Shown here: positions 8,490-16,187 of the stretch, piece by piece | Position numbering within the stretch: position 1 is the stretch's first letter | Layout of the letters: every line of letters starts with the position of its first letter | Source: an uncultured Curtobacterium sp. | Lineage (GTDB): Bacteria > Actinomycetota > Actinomycetes > Actinomycetales > Microbacteriaceae | DNA: 64,000 nucleotides | Direction: 5' to 3' | Assembly (NCBI GenBank): GCA_913778205.1 | Contig: CAJYUW010000047.1 | Location: 1 to 64,000 of the forward strand | Translations under genes and position numbers: made by a program | Notes under the pieces: model-generated | The model's input: only the letters and a program-made list of their open reading frames with translations | Database searches by the model: none | What the model was told of the DNA's origin: nothing

Positions 8490-10541
8490 ATGGTGCATCG
8501 CACGCTCCTGGCCGCGCTCGTCGCGGCCGCCACCGCAGCGGCGACCCTGGTCGCCGCCCCGGCCCAGGCGACCACCCCGACCACCGCAGCCGGTCCGGCG
8601 GGCGCGCGCAGTGCCTCCAGTCCGGTCACGAACCTCGACCACCTGGACTTCCTGCTCGACCGCGTGCCGCTGCCGGACGTCCCCGGACACAGCACCTACC
8701 AGCAGGCGAGCGACCCCACCGCGACCGCGCCGTGGGTGTACGCGGACCGGAACGCCGACGGTACCTACCGCCGCGTCGGCGGGGGCGCGCTCGACCCCGC
8801 GACCGGCCACTGGGGGCAGGGGGCGTTCGACGCGGACGACATCAGCCGGGCCGCCGTCGTCTACGTCCGGGACTGGCAGCAGAACCGCACCGCGTCGAGC
8901 CGTGATCACGCGCGCGAGCTGCTGCGCTCGCTCACGTACCTGCAGACCGACAGCGGGCCGGACGCCGGCAACGTCGTCCTCTGGCAGCAGACCGACGGCT
9001 CGCTCAACACGACGCCGACCCCACCGGACACCCCGAACCCGTCCGACTCCGCCGACTCGTTCTGGGTCGGCCGCACGATCTGGGCCCTCGGCGAGGCGTA
9101 CCCGGCGTTCCGGCACAGCGACCCTGGCTTCGCACGGTTCCTGCAGGACCGACTGCAGCTGTCGCTCGGCGCGCTCCAGCGCCAGTCGCTCGCCCAGTAC
9201 GGCCACTACGACACCGTGAACGGCTCCCGCGTGCCGTCGTGGTTGATCGCGGACTCCACGAGCGCGACCGCGGAGGCCGTACTCGGCCTGAGCGCCTACG
9301 TCCGCGCCGAGCCCGGCGACCGGCAGGCCCGCACGGTGCTCCAGCAGGAGACCACCGGCATCGCGGCGATGCAGCGCGGTGACACCACCACCTGGCCGTT
9401 CGGCGCCGTGCTGCCGTCGGCGACCTCGCAGTCGACGTGGAACGCCTGGGGCGGGATGGCCCCGGCTGCCCTCGCCTCGGCCGCGGCCGTCCTGCACCGT
9501 GCGGACTGGCAGCAGGACGCCCAGCGCGAGACCGCGCAGCTCGCCGCCGAGGTGCTGGCGTCCGGTGGGCCGGACAACGGATGGACGCCGACGCCGTTCG
9601 ACCGGAACCAGATCGCCTACGGTGCCGACTCGCTCGTGCAGTCGTTCCTCGCCGTCGGGGGAGCCGGGCAGGACCGTCTCGCGGCGATCGCCGCCGGCTG
9701 GTACTTCGGTGCGAACCCGGCGGGTGTCCCCGTGTACGACCGGAGCACCGGGGCGTGCGTCGACGGCATCGCGGCGGACGGCACCGTGAACCGGGGCTGC
9801 GGGGCGGAGTCCGCGATCCACACCGCGCTGTCGATGCTCGCGCTCGACGCGCACCCGGCGGTCCGGGCGGCGGCCGCGGGGACCTCGTCGCGCACCGTCG
9901 TCGACGGGATCACGACCGTCGAGGCCGAGGGCGGTGCGCTGTCCGGGAACGCGGCCGTCGTGCGGCCGACGTCGGCGTGGACCGGGTCGGCGAACTGGTC
10001 CGGATCGGCGTACGTGCACGCCCCGGCCGGCTCGTCCGTCACGATCACGATCCCGGCGCTCCGGCAGGACGCGCTCCTGTTCCCGGTCGTGTCCCAGGCG
10101 GCCGGTCGGACCGGACGGACGGACTGGTCGGTGACCGGGGCGGACGGCCGCTCGCGCTCGCTCCGGTCGACGCCGAACGGCGGAGCGGGTGCGCAGGGAA
10201 CGGCGCCGACGTCGGCGTTCCTGCACCCGCTGACGCTCGGGCGGACCGCTCCGGCCGGCACCACGACGATCACCGCGACCGTCCGGAGCGGGACGGCCGA
10301 CCTCGACGCCGTGCTCGTCCGGCCCGTGGTGTCGCACCTCGGGCTCGGGGGAGCGGCGCCGTCGGACCTGTTCGTCAACGGCACGACCTCGGGCCGTTCG
10401 ACGACGGCGTCCTTCGACCGCCCGGTCACCGCATCCGTGTACGACCGTACGGGCCGGCTCGTCCGGACCGTGCGGCTCGGTGCCGGCGTGCAGCAGGTGC
10501 CGCTCGTCGGGGGAGGGTTCGCGGTGACGGCGGGCCGCTGA
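8490..10541 (+). CDS. Secreted six-hairpin-like glycosidase with C-terminal carbohydrate-binding module (family not recognised)
   Basis: The 683-residue protein starts with a Sec signal peptide (MVHRT, hydrophobic core, cleavage near APAQA). The next 430 residues are alpha-helical, with aromatic and acidic repeats (SFWVGRTIWALGEAY, WYFGANPAGVPVYD, GAESAIHTALSML) reminiscent of (alpha/alpha)6-barrel glycosidases. From about residue 475 a beta-rich domain (TTVEAEGGALSG onward) resembles CBM6/35-type modules, which often begin with such an EAE segment. No sorting signal is present, so it is probably released. It is the last gene of the sugar operon, 44 bp after the GH130 gene with AGGAG upstream, and likely makes the oligosaccharide that the importer takes up. 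Catalytic residues are not identified. Confidence 0.7.
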   Translation: MVHRTLLAALVAAATAAATLVAAPAQATTPTTAAGPAGARSASSPVTNLDHLDFLLDRVPLPDVPGHSTYQQASDPTATAPWVYADRNADGTYRRVGGGALDPATGHWGQGAFDADDISRAAVVYVRDWQQNRTASSRDHARELLRSLTYLQTDSGPDAGNVVLWQQTDGSLNTTPTPPDTPNPSDSADSFWVGRTIWALGEAYPAFRHSDPGFARFLQDRLQLSLGALQRQSLAQYGHYDTVNGSRVPSWLIADSTSATAEAVLGLSAYVRAEPGDRQARTVLQQETTGIAAMQRGDTTTWPFGAVLPSATSQSTWNAWGGMAPAALASAAAVLHRADWQQDAQRETAQLAAEVLASGGPDNGWTPTPFDRNQIAYGADSLVQSFLAVGGAGQDRLAAIAAGWYFGANPAGVPVYDRSTGACVDGIAADGTVNRGCGAESAIHTALSMLALDAHPAVRAAAAGTSSRTVVDGITTVEAEGGALSGNAAVVRPTSAWTGSANWSGSAYVHAPAGSSVTITIPALRQDALLFPVVSQAAGRTGRTDWSVTGADGRSRSLRSTPNGGAGAQGTAPTSAFLHPLTLGRTAPAGTTTITATVRSGTADLDAVLVRPVVSHLGLGGAAPSDLFVNGTTSGRSTTASFDRPVTASVYDRTGRLVRTVRLGAGVQQVPLVGGGFAVTAGR

Positions 10542-10641
10542 GCTCCAGACTCGACCGGGCCCCGTGAGCGGGAGGCCGGCTCGGGCGTGTTGCTCGAGGT
10601 CGGGCTCGGTCCCAGCCGACGGGTGGGGCAGGATCGAGGTC

Positions 10642-11178
10642 ATGAGTGTCGTGCTTCGTCCGTGGAACAGTGGTGACGCGTCGGCGCTGAGCGAAGCGTC
10701 TCGGAGTGCTTCCGATCTCGCGACCCAGTTCGGCGGCGCCGATCTGTCGACGCTGGCAGCGGCCGCGGCGTTCATCGACCAGTCCTTGCGCTTCGACGAG
10801 CACGCGAAGAACTGGGCCGTCGTCGAGGACGGTGTCGCGATCGGGAACGTGGGTGTCTCCGCGATCGAGTTCCGCCACGAGACCGCGTGGATGTCCTACT
10901 GGCTCGCCGCTGGAGCGCGCGGGAAGGGCTACGCGGCCGGTGCGCTCATCGCGGTGAGCGAGTGGGCCTTCGGGATAGGGCTGTACCGGCTTGAGCTCGG
11001 GCACCGGGTGAACAATCCCGCGTCATGTCGGGTGGCGAACGCGGCGGGGTTCCGCACCGAGGGGATCGAGCGGGAGAAGCTCCGCTACGGCGACGTCCGC
11101 TACGACGTCGAGACGCACGCGCGGCTGGCGACGGACCCCGCCCCTGCAACGGACCTCGTGCTGTCGATCGAGGATTGA
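10642..11178 (+). CDS. GNAT-family N-acetyltransferase (RimJ/RimL type)
   Basis: The 178-residue protein starts VVLRPW and contains the acetyl-CoA pyrophosphate-binding turn ARGKGYAAGAL, followed by LYRLELGHRVNNPASCRVANAAGF, split here only for reading, the RimJ/RimL signature of N-terminal acetylation of ribosomal proteins or of small amines. The ATG at 10642 is preceded by CAGGAT with a 7-base gap, consistent with a leaderless transcript; an upstream in-frame ATG at 10564 would add 26 residues without homology. It is a single-gene unit and its substrate is unknown. Confidence 0.85.
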   Translation: MSVVLRPWNSGDASALSEASRSASDLATQFGGADLSTLAAAAAFIDQSLRFDEHAKNWAVVEDGVAIGNVGVSAIEFRHETAWMSYWLAAGARGKGYAAGALIAVSEWAFGIGLYRLELGHRVNNPASCRVANAAGFRTEGIEREKLRYGDVRYDVETHARLATDPAPATDLVLSIED

Positions 11179-11298
11179 GCGAGTACAGTCCCGGTCGCTC
11201 GTGGGACCGAGCCAGCTCCGGTCGCGCACCCCACGAGGACGTCACGCGCAGGATCGGTGTCGTCGGAGTCGGTGAGTGACCGCGGCTATGGTCTGCTC

Positions 11299-11910
11299 AT
11301 GGGACCGGACGTCGCGAACTCGTACTCCCGCAGGGCCACCGAGTACGCCGAGCGGTTGGGCTCGATGACGTCAGTGCATCCGGCTGACGTGCATCTCGTG
11401 TCCGAGTGGGCAGCAGGTGTCACCGGTCCACTGCTGGACGCTGGCTGCGGTCCGGGGCACTGGACGGCGCACCTTCGGCAGCTCGGCCACGATGCACGGG
11501 GCGTCGACCAGGTCCCTGGATTCATCGAGCTCGCCGGGACCGCGCATCCGGACGTGCCGTTCGCGACCGGGAACATCGACGCGCTCGACGAACCGGACGA
11601 CACCTACGGCGGGGTCCTCGCCTGGTACTCGCTGATCCACCACGAGCCGGAGACCATCCACCGCCCGCTCGGAGAGTTCGCTCGTGTGCTCCGGCCGGGC
11701 GGCCGACTCCTCATCGGGTTCTTCGTGGCCGACGACGTCGAGCCGTTCGACCATGCCGTCGTCACTGCGTACCAGTGGTCGACCTCCGAACTCGGCAGAG
11801 TGCTCGACGCTGCTGGCTTCGACGTCGAGGAGACGCACACCCGGACGGTGCCAGCGCCGAGGCCTCGTCCGCACGGTGCGATCTTGGCGAGGGTCCGCCC
11901 CGTCAGCTGA
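11299..11910 (+). CDS. SAM-dependent class I methyltransferase
   Basis: The 203-residue protein carries the SAM-binding motif I LLDAGCGPGHWTAHL (about residues 45-60), an acidic residue in GVDQVPGFIELA and the post-motif PGGRLLIGFF typical of Methyltransf_11/25 enzymes. Substrate cannot be told. The ATG at 11299 follows TATGGT by 6 bases, the leaderless pattern seen in neighbouring genes; an earlier GTG would add 14 residues. It stands alone between a GNAT gene and a convergent VOC-family gene. Confidence 0.85.
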   Translation: MGPDVANSYSRRATEYAERLGSMTSVHPADVHLVSEWAAGVTGPLLDAGCGPGHWTAHLRQLGHDARGVDQVPGFIELAGTAHPDVPFATGNIDALDEPDDTYGGVLAWYSLIHHEPETIHRPLGEFARVLRPGGRLLIGFFVADDVEPFDHAVVTAYQWSTSELGRVLDAAGFDVEETHTRTVPAPRPRPHGAILARVRPVS

Positions 11911-11942
11911 GGCTCGAGTGGCGTCCACAGACTGATGAGCCG

Positions 11943-12344
11943 CTACTCCGGTGGATTCGAAGCCACGAGTTCGACCTTGAACCGCTCGTCGTTCTCCAGG
12001 AAGGCTGCGTAGTGGTCGCGGCCGCCCGCCCACGGCCACCGATCGGCGTAGAGCTGCCGCCAGCCGTGTGCGGGAGCCTCTGCCCAGATGCGGGCGGCGT
12101 CTTTCCTGCTTCCCGCGTGGAATGCGATGTGACTGAGGCCGGGGCGACGACGATCGTGACTGCCGTCGATCGGGGCAGACTCCAACACGACGTAGGTTGC
12201 GCCGCGCAGCCAGCTGCGCCCGTCGGGCCATGCCTGGTACGGGGCGTACCCGAGTCTGCCGAGCAGCCAGCTCCAGGACGGAACTGCTTCGTCGAGCGCA
12301 GCGACCCGGAGTTCGACGTGGTGGAGCGTCCCGACCTCAGGCAT
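11943..12344 (-). CDS. VOC (glyoxalase/bleomycin-resistance) superfamily protein
   Basis: The 133-residue protein shows the paired beta-alpha-beta-beta-beta repeats of the vicinal-oxygen-chelate fold: LHHVELRVAALDEAVPSWSW at the start and a second LSHIAFHAGSRKDAARIW, then RDHYAAFLENDERFKVELVA with the typical C-terminal metal-ligand Glu. Such proteins include dioxygenases, glyoxalases and antibiotic-binding proteins, so the precise role is open. The start ATG at 12344 follows GATGCT by 6 bases, suggesting leaderless transcription. It is convergent with the methyltransferase gene. Confidence 0.85.
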   Translation of the reverse strand: MPEVGTLHHVELRVAALDEAVPSWSWLLGRLGYAPYQAWPDGRSWLRGATYVVLESAPIDGSHDRRRPGLSHIAFHAGSRKDAARIWAEAPAHGWRQLYADRWPWAGGRDHYAAFLENDERFKVELVASNPPE

Positions 12345-12418
12345 CGCACCAGCATCACAGAGTTGACGAACAGCCCTTCTTCGTGGTCACTGGCTGTTGG
12401 GTGGACTCCCGTGCTCGC

Positions 12419-12925
12419 CTACCCCACGCCTGGTTTCGTGCGCAGTGCTCGGCCACGAACGGCACGAGTCGCTCCGCCCGGCGCTGAACGCTGCGCATCG
12501 CGCGATTCGGCTGAGGGCAGGACCGAGCCCCAGGTGATGTCTCCGTGGCAGAACACGGCGGTCACGCCGTCACCGGCCCAGACATCAATCCACGTGGGCG
12601 CAGCCGCGTGCACGTGGACCCGCGGCAGCGCAGCCGCCGCGAGCGTCTCGATCGCAGTCCCTCCGGGCCAGATCGGCTTGCAGCCACCCCCGCCGCCGCA
12701 GCCGCAGGACTCGAATGCAACCTCGGCCCCCGCCCGCACAAGCGCGGCTGCTCTCTCTTCATCGACGTCCGTCTCGACGCAGGACAGTCGAGCTCCTGTC
12801 GGCGTGAACAGGTCACCCGCCAGGTTGAAGGTGCCGGGACGGACAGCAGAGCGGCCGGAAGCGGGCCTGGGGTTGTTGCTCGCCGCGCGGCCACCACGCT
12901 CGACTCTACGGGACCGCTTCGCCAT
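12419..12925 (-). CDS. Hypothetical protein with CGCGGGGGC motif
   Basis: This 168-residue open frame is not recognised. It has a basic N-terminus, then a compact domain with a cysteine-glycine cluster (SCGCGGGGGCKP, residues about 73-84), followed by VHVHAAAPTWIDVWAG and VTAVFCHGD, and an unstructured Arg-rich tail. Three clustered Cys plus several His suggest possible metal or cluster binding, but that is speculation. The start ATG at 12925 follows GAGACT by 6 bases, matching the leaderless signature nearby, which supports it as a real gene. No competing gene lies on the other strand. Confidence 0.55.
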   Translation of the reverse strand: MAKRSRRVERGGRAASNNPRPASGRSAVRPGTFNLAGDLFTPTGARLSCVETDVDEERAAALVRAGAEVAFESCGCGGGGGCKPIWPGGTAIETLAAAALPRVHVHAAAPTWIDVWAGDGVTAVFCHGDITWGSVLPSAESRDAQRSAPGGATRAVRGRALRTKPGVG

Positions 12926-13055
12926 GGCGGCAGTCTCTCACCGACGGGCGACACCTGCGGGCTCAACCGAAGGAGGCCGGCTCAACGAAGCGTCGTGAGC
13001 GTCGGCGCGGCAACCGTTCGCCTCTCATCCGTCAGCGCGCTCGTACCATGTCGGG

Positions 13056-13355
13056 ATGAGCCAGGTCAGCGCGCAAGAACGTCTCCCGCGGGTGGTCGTC
13101 GTGATGATCTGGGTGCTCGCCGCGCTGTTCAACGTGGTGTTCGTGATCTTCTTCGCTCTGTACACGACAGCCAGTGAGTGGGCAGTGGACCGATCAGAGG
13201 CGACGGGGGCGTTCGACCCTTCGCAGCTGCTCCCGCACGACGGAGCGCTGTGGTTGAGTGGCCACGCCGCGCTCGTCCTGCTCGTGGTGCTGGACGTCGT
13301 GGGTGTCGCGCTGCTGCTGCGGTCGCGCCGGAAGCACCTCATCGCAGCTCGGTGA
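13056..13355 (+). CDS. Small two-helix membrane protein, unknown function
   Basis: The 99-residue protein has two clear hydrophobic segments, VVVVMIWVLAALFNVVFVIF near the N-terminus and ALVLLVVLDVVGVALLL near the C-terminus, joined by a 40-residue polar loop, and ends with a basic tail. I do not recognise a family. The ATG at 13056 is preceded by TACCAT with a 6-base gap, a leaderless promoter signature that supports expression and the start choice. Confidence 0.65.
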   Translation: MSQVSAQERLPRVVVVMIWVLAALFNVVFVIFFALYTTASEWAVDRSEATGAFDPSQLLPHDGALWLSGHAALVLLVVLDVVGVALLLRSRRKHLIAAR

Positions 13356-13461
13356 AGAACCGGGCACCGGACTTGCTTCGCCCGTCATCGGGAGCAGCCG
13401 GAGCGAGCAGCCGCTGACGTGTCGGTGCCGACCCAGGCTGACGTCGGCGATCGACCCTTCC

Positions 13462-13686
13462 TCAGATGCTCGTCACGTGGTGCGCGCGGAAGAAGTACCC
13501 GTCCTGACCAGCGGGGTAGGGCTCGACCTCGAAGCGCACGGTCTGACCGGGACGGAGCGAGAGGAAGCCGGGGCCGTCCAACACGGAGAAGTGTGCGAAG
13601 ACGTCGGATTCGAGCGCCGCGGAACGAAGGGCGCCCCAGCCTTCCTCGTCGTCCCACCAGACACAAACGCCGTCGACGATCTGCAT
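13462..13686 (-). CDS. Divergent cold-shock-domain-like protein
   Basis: The 74-residue protein follows the length and order of a cold-shock domain. VCVWWDDEEGWGALRS corresponds to the RNP1 region (normally KGFGFI), DVFAHFSVLDG to RNP2 (normally VFVHFS), and LRPGQTVRFEVEPYPAGQDG to the third and fourth strands. The basic residue of RNP1 is replaced by acidic ones while aromatic positions are kept, so nucleic-acid binding may be altered. The start ATG follows TACGTT by 6 bases, the leaderless signature. It is monocistronic, just downstream of the AmtR-like operon end. Confidence 0.7.
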   Translation of the reverse strand: MQIVDGVCVWWDDEEGWGALRSAALESDVFAHFSVLDGPGFLSLRPGQTVRFEVEPYPAGQDGYFFRAHHVTSI

Positions 13687-13755
13687 GACCGGAACGTACC
13701 GCGTTGCGACGTCTGTTCGGTGCGAACCCGGTTCCTCGCTTGAGCGGAGCCGCCC

Positions 13756-14448
13756 TCAGGCCTCGACCGCGGCGGGCACCTCTGACATACCACGCAGCGC
13801 CCCCGTGACCTCCGCAGCCCCGAGTCCGCACACCCGCAGGCAGGTCGCCGCGATGGCCTCCCGGTCGGCCGCGCCGACCTCGCCCGCACGGCGGAGCTGG
13901 ATGACGGTCTCGACGAGCTGGATGAGGATCGCACCGAGCTGGTCGGCTGTGATGCTCGCGGTGACCTCGGGCGACGCAGCGAGGGCGCCGAGCCGACCGT
14001 AGACGTCCTGCAGGGCCTGTCGGTCGGCACGGAACCCGTCGTAGCGCTCGCCCTGCACCTCAGGCAGCAGGTAGAGCACCCCGACGTTGTGCGGCGTCCG
14101 GGACAGGGTGTCGACGTCCGACCGGACGAGGGCGGCGAGGGCGGTCGCCGCGGGCACGGCGTCGGGGACACGGGCGTCGAGGTCCCGGGCCAGGTCCAGG
14201 CTCGGTCGCACGGACGTGGTGAGGAGCTCGGCGAGCATCTCGTCCTTGCCGGCGAAGTGGTAGTAGAGCGAGGCCTGGCGGATCCCGACCCGTTCGGCGA
14301 TCGCGCGGGTCGAGGTCGCGCTGACGCCGTGCTCGACGAACAGCGCAGCGGCCGCGTCGAGGATCTGGTCGCGCGGGCTCAGCGCCGGGTCGGCGTCCGG
14401 GACGGCACGGGGGCGACCGGGCCGGGCGGGACGGTCGTCGGTGCGCAT
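13756..14448 (-). CDS. amtR: TetR-family regulator, AmtR type, of the guanidine/urea operon
   Basis: This is a 230-residue repressor. After a GRPRA basic arm, the helix-turn-helix (about residues 45-66) reads TSTRAIAERVGIRQASLYYH, which closely follows the recognition region of AmtR, the nitrogen regulator of corynebacteria and mycobacteria. The remainder is the helical ligand domain. It is the last gene of the operon, 20 bp after allophanate hydrolase, and the operon promoter region carries the exact CTGTC-N4-GACAG box reported for Mycobacterium smegmatis AmtR at its urea-degradation operon. I infer autoregulation of nitrogen-source use. Whether it is the global AmtR or a local paralogue cannot be settled here. 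Confidence 0.8.
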   Translation of the reverse strand: MRTDDRPARPGRPRAVPDADPALSPRDQILDAAAALFVEHGVSATSTRAIAERVGIRQASLYYHFAGKDEMLAELLTTSVRPSLDLARDLDARVPDAVPAATALAALVRSDVDTLSRTPHNVGVLYLLPEVQGERYDGFRADRQALQDVYGRLGALAASPEVTASITADQLGAILIQLVETVIQLRRAGEVGAADREAIAATCLRVCGLGAAEVTGALRGMSEVPAAVEA

Positions 14449-14468
14449 GCCGCCATCCTCCCAGGCCG

Positions 14469-16187
14469 TCACGACTGCTCCCGGTACGCACGCCAACCGC
14501 CGAACCGGCTGATGTCCTCGGCCCCCTCGACGGCGTACGGCTCGACGAGGAAACCGGTCACGTCGGTGCCGTCGTCGAGGGTGACGGTTCCGATGGTCAT
14601 CGGAGCGGACAGCGCGGCGACGAATGTCGCGAACCCCGCGGCGGGCAGGCGCCACACCTCACCGGCGATGCCGGCGGACGTGCCCGACCCGGACCCGACC
14701 GTGCGGACCAGCCCCGGCTTGGGCGGCACCGTGTCGAGGACGTGCAGCCGGTAGTCGGAGGCGGTCCGGGCCTCCCGGAGGAACGTCCCACCCGCCGCGA
14801 CCAGCTGTCCGTTGAGCGGTTGGTCGCGCAGGTGCGCGCCGACGACCAGCATGTCGACGGTCGGGGCGGCGAACGCCGCCGCAAGGGCGGCGAGCCGCCG
14901 GTCGCTGAACGCCGGGCCGGTGAGCATGACGCCGAACGGCAGGCCGTCGACGAACCCGGCCGGCACGGCGAGGGACGCCATGTCGAGCAGGTTCGCGAAG
15001 TTCGTGTACCGGCCCATCCGGCTGTTCGCGCCGACCGGGTCGGCGGCGACCTCGTCGAGGGTCGGGTGCCAGGTCGTGGTGGGAGTCAGGAGCGCGACCG
15101 TCCCCGCGAGTGCGTCCCGGCCGCGGGCGCCGAGCACGTCAAGACGCTCCTGGTCGGCGAAGAGCTGCGCGGCGGTGGGTGCGGCCCCGCCGAGCACGAT
15201 CGCGGCGACCGTCGGGTCGAGGTCGTCGCCGACCTGGTCGCGGTGCGCCTCGAGGTGCGCACCGACCGCGGCGTACCGCTCGGCCACGAACGCACCGTCG
15301 TACAGGAGCGCGGCGGCGTCGAGCAGCGGCGCGATGTCGACCTCGACGACCTCGTGGCCGAGCGAGCGGAACCGGTCGACCGCTCGTGTGAACGCCTCGG
15401 CCCAGCCCGCGGCCAGCCCCTCGAGCTGCGACGGCAGCGGGACCGCGATCCGGGGGACCGGGGGCAGCGCGACGAGCGACCCGTCGGCGAGGGCGGCGTC
15501 GGGTCGGGCGAGCGGGTCGATGCCGTCCGGGCCGGCCATCAGCTCGGTAGCGCGCCGCGCGAGGTCGAGCGAGCGGGCGAACACGGTCACGCAGTCCTGC
15601 GATCGGCACGCTGGCACGACACCGGTGTTCGGCACGAGGCCCTTCGTGGGCTTCACCCCGACCAGGTGGTTCAGCGCCGCCGGCACCCGACCGGACCCCG
15701 CGGTGTCGGTGCCCAGTGCGAAGTCGACGACACCGAGCGCGACCGCGGTGGCGGACCCGCTCGACGACCCACCGGAGATCCGCGTCGGGTCCCAGGCGTT
15801 CCGGACCGCACCGAAGGGGGACCGCGTGCCGACCAGGCCGGTGGCGAACTGGTCGAGGTTGGTCTTGCCGACGACGACCGCGCCCGCGGCCCGGAGCCGG
15901 GCGACGGCGGTGGCGTCTGCGCCCGGCGTGTACGCGTACGACCGGGACGCCGCGGTCGTGGGGAGCCCGGCCACGTCGATGTTGTCCTTGACGGCGAAGA
16001 GCAGGCCGGCGAGGGGCAGGGTCGGGTCGACGGCCGCAGCCTCGGCCAGCACGGACTCCCGGTCGCGCAGGGTGATCCAGACCTCGGGCCGGTCGACGGC
16101 GTCGATGCGGTCGAAGGCGTCGTGCACGCGAGCAGCGACGTCGCGGGCCCCGTGCGCGTGCACGGCCACGGTGGTCACCCCGCTCAC
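14469..16187 (-). CDS. atzF: Allophanate hydrolase (amidase-signature family)
   Basis: The 572-residue enzyme hydrolyses allophanate to two ammonia and two CO2, the last step of ATP-dependent urea or guanidine breakdown. The amidase core holds the catalytic Lys in VKDNIDVAGLP (about residue 67), the Ser-rich loop GGSSSGSA and the nucleophile region ALGTDTAGSGRVPAA (about Ser165). The C-terminal 120 residues (from about VDMLVVGAHL) form the extra domain specific to allophanate hydrolases. GTG at 16187 overlaps the stop of the carboxylase gene (GTGA), so translation is coupled; an in-frame GTG 9 bases later is the alternative. Confidence 0.93.
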   Translation of the reverse strand: MSGVTTVAVHAHGARDVAARVHDAFDRIDAVDRPEVWITLRDRESVLAEAAAVDPTLPLAGLLFAVKDNIDVAGLPTTAASRSYAYTPGADATAVARLRAAGAVVVGKTNLDQFATGLVGTRSPFGAVRNAWDPTRISGGSSSGSATAVALGVVDFALGTDTAGSGRVPAALNHLVGVKPTKGLVPNTGVVPACRSQDCVTVFARSLDLARRATELMAGPDGIDPLARPDAALADGSLVALPPVPRIAVPLPSQLEGLAAGWAEAFTRAVDRFRSLGHEVVEVDIAPLLDAAALLYDGAFVAERYAAVGAHLEAHRDQVGDDLDPTVAAIVLGGAAPTAAQLFADQERLDVLGARGRDALAGTVALLTPTTTWHPTLDEVAADPVGANSRMGRYTNFANLLDMASLAVPAGFVDGLPFGVMLTGPAFSDRRLAALAAAFAAPTVDMLVVGAHLRDQPLNGQLVAAGGTFLREARTASDYRLHVLDTVPPKPGLVRTVGSGSGTSAGIAGEVWRLPAAGFATFVAALSAPMTIGTVTLDDGTDVTGFLVEPYAVEGAEDISRFGGWRAYREQS

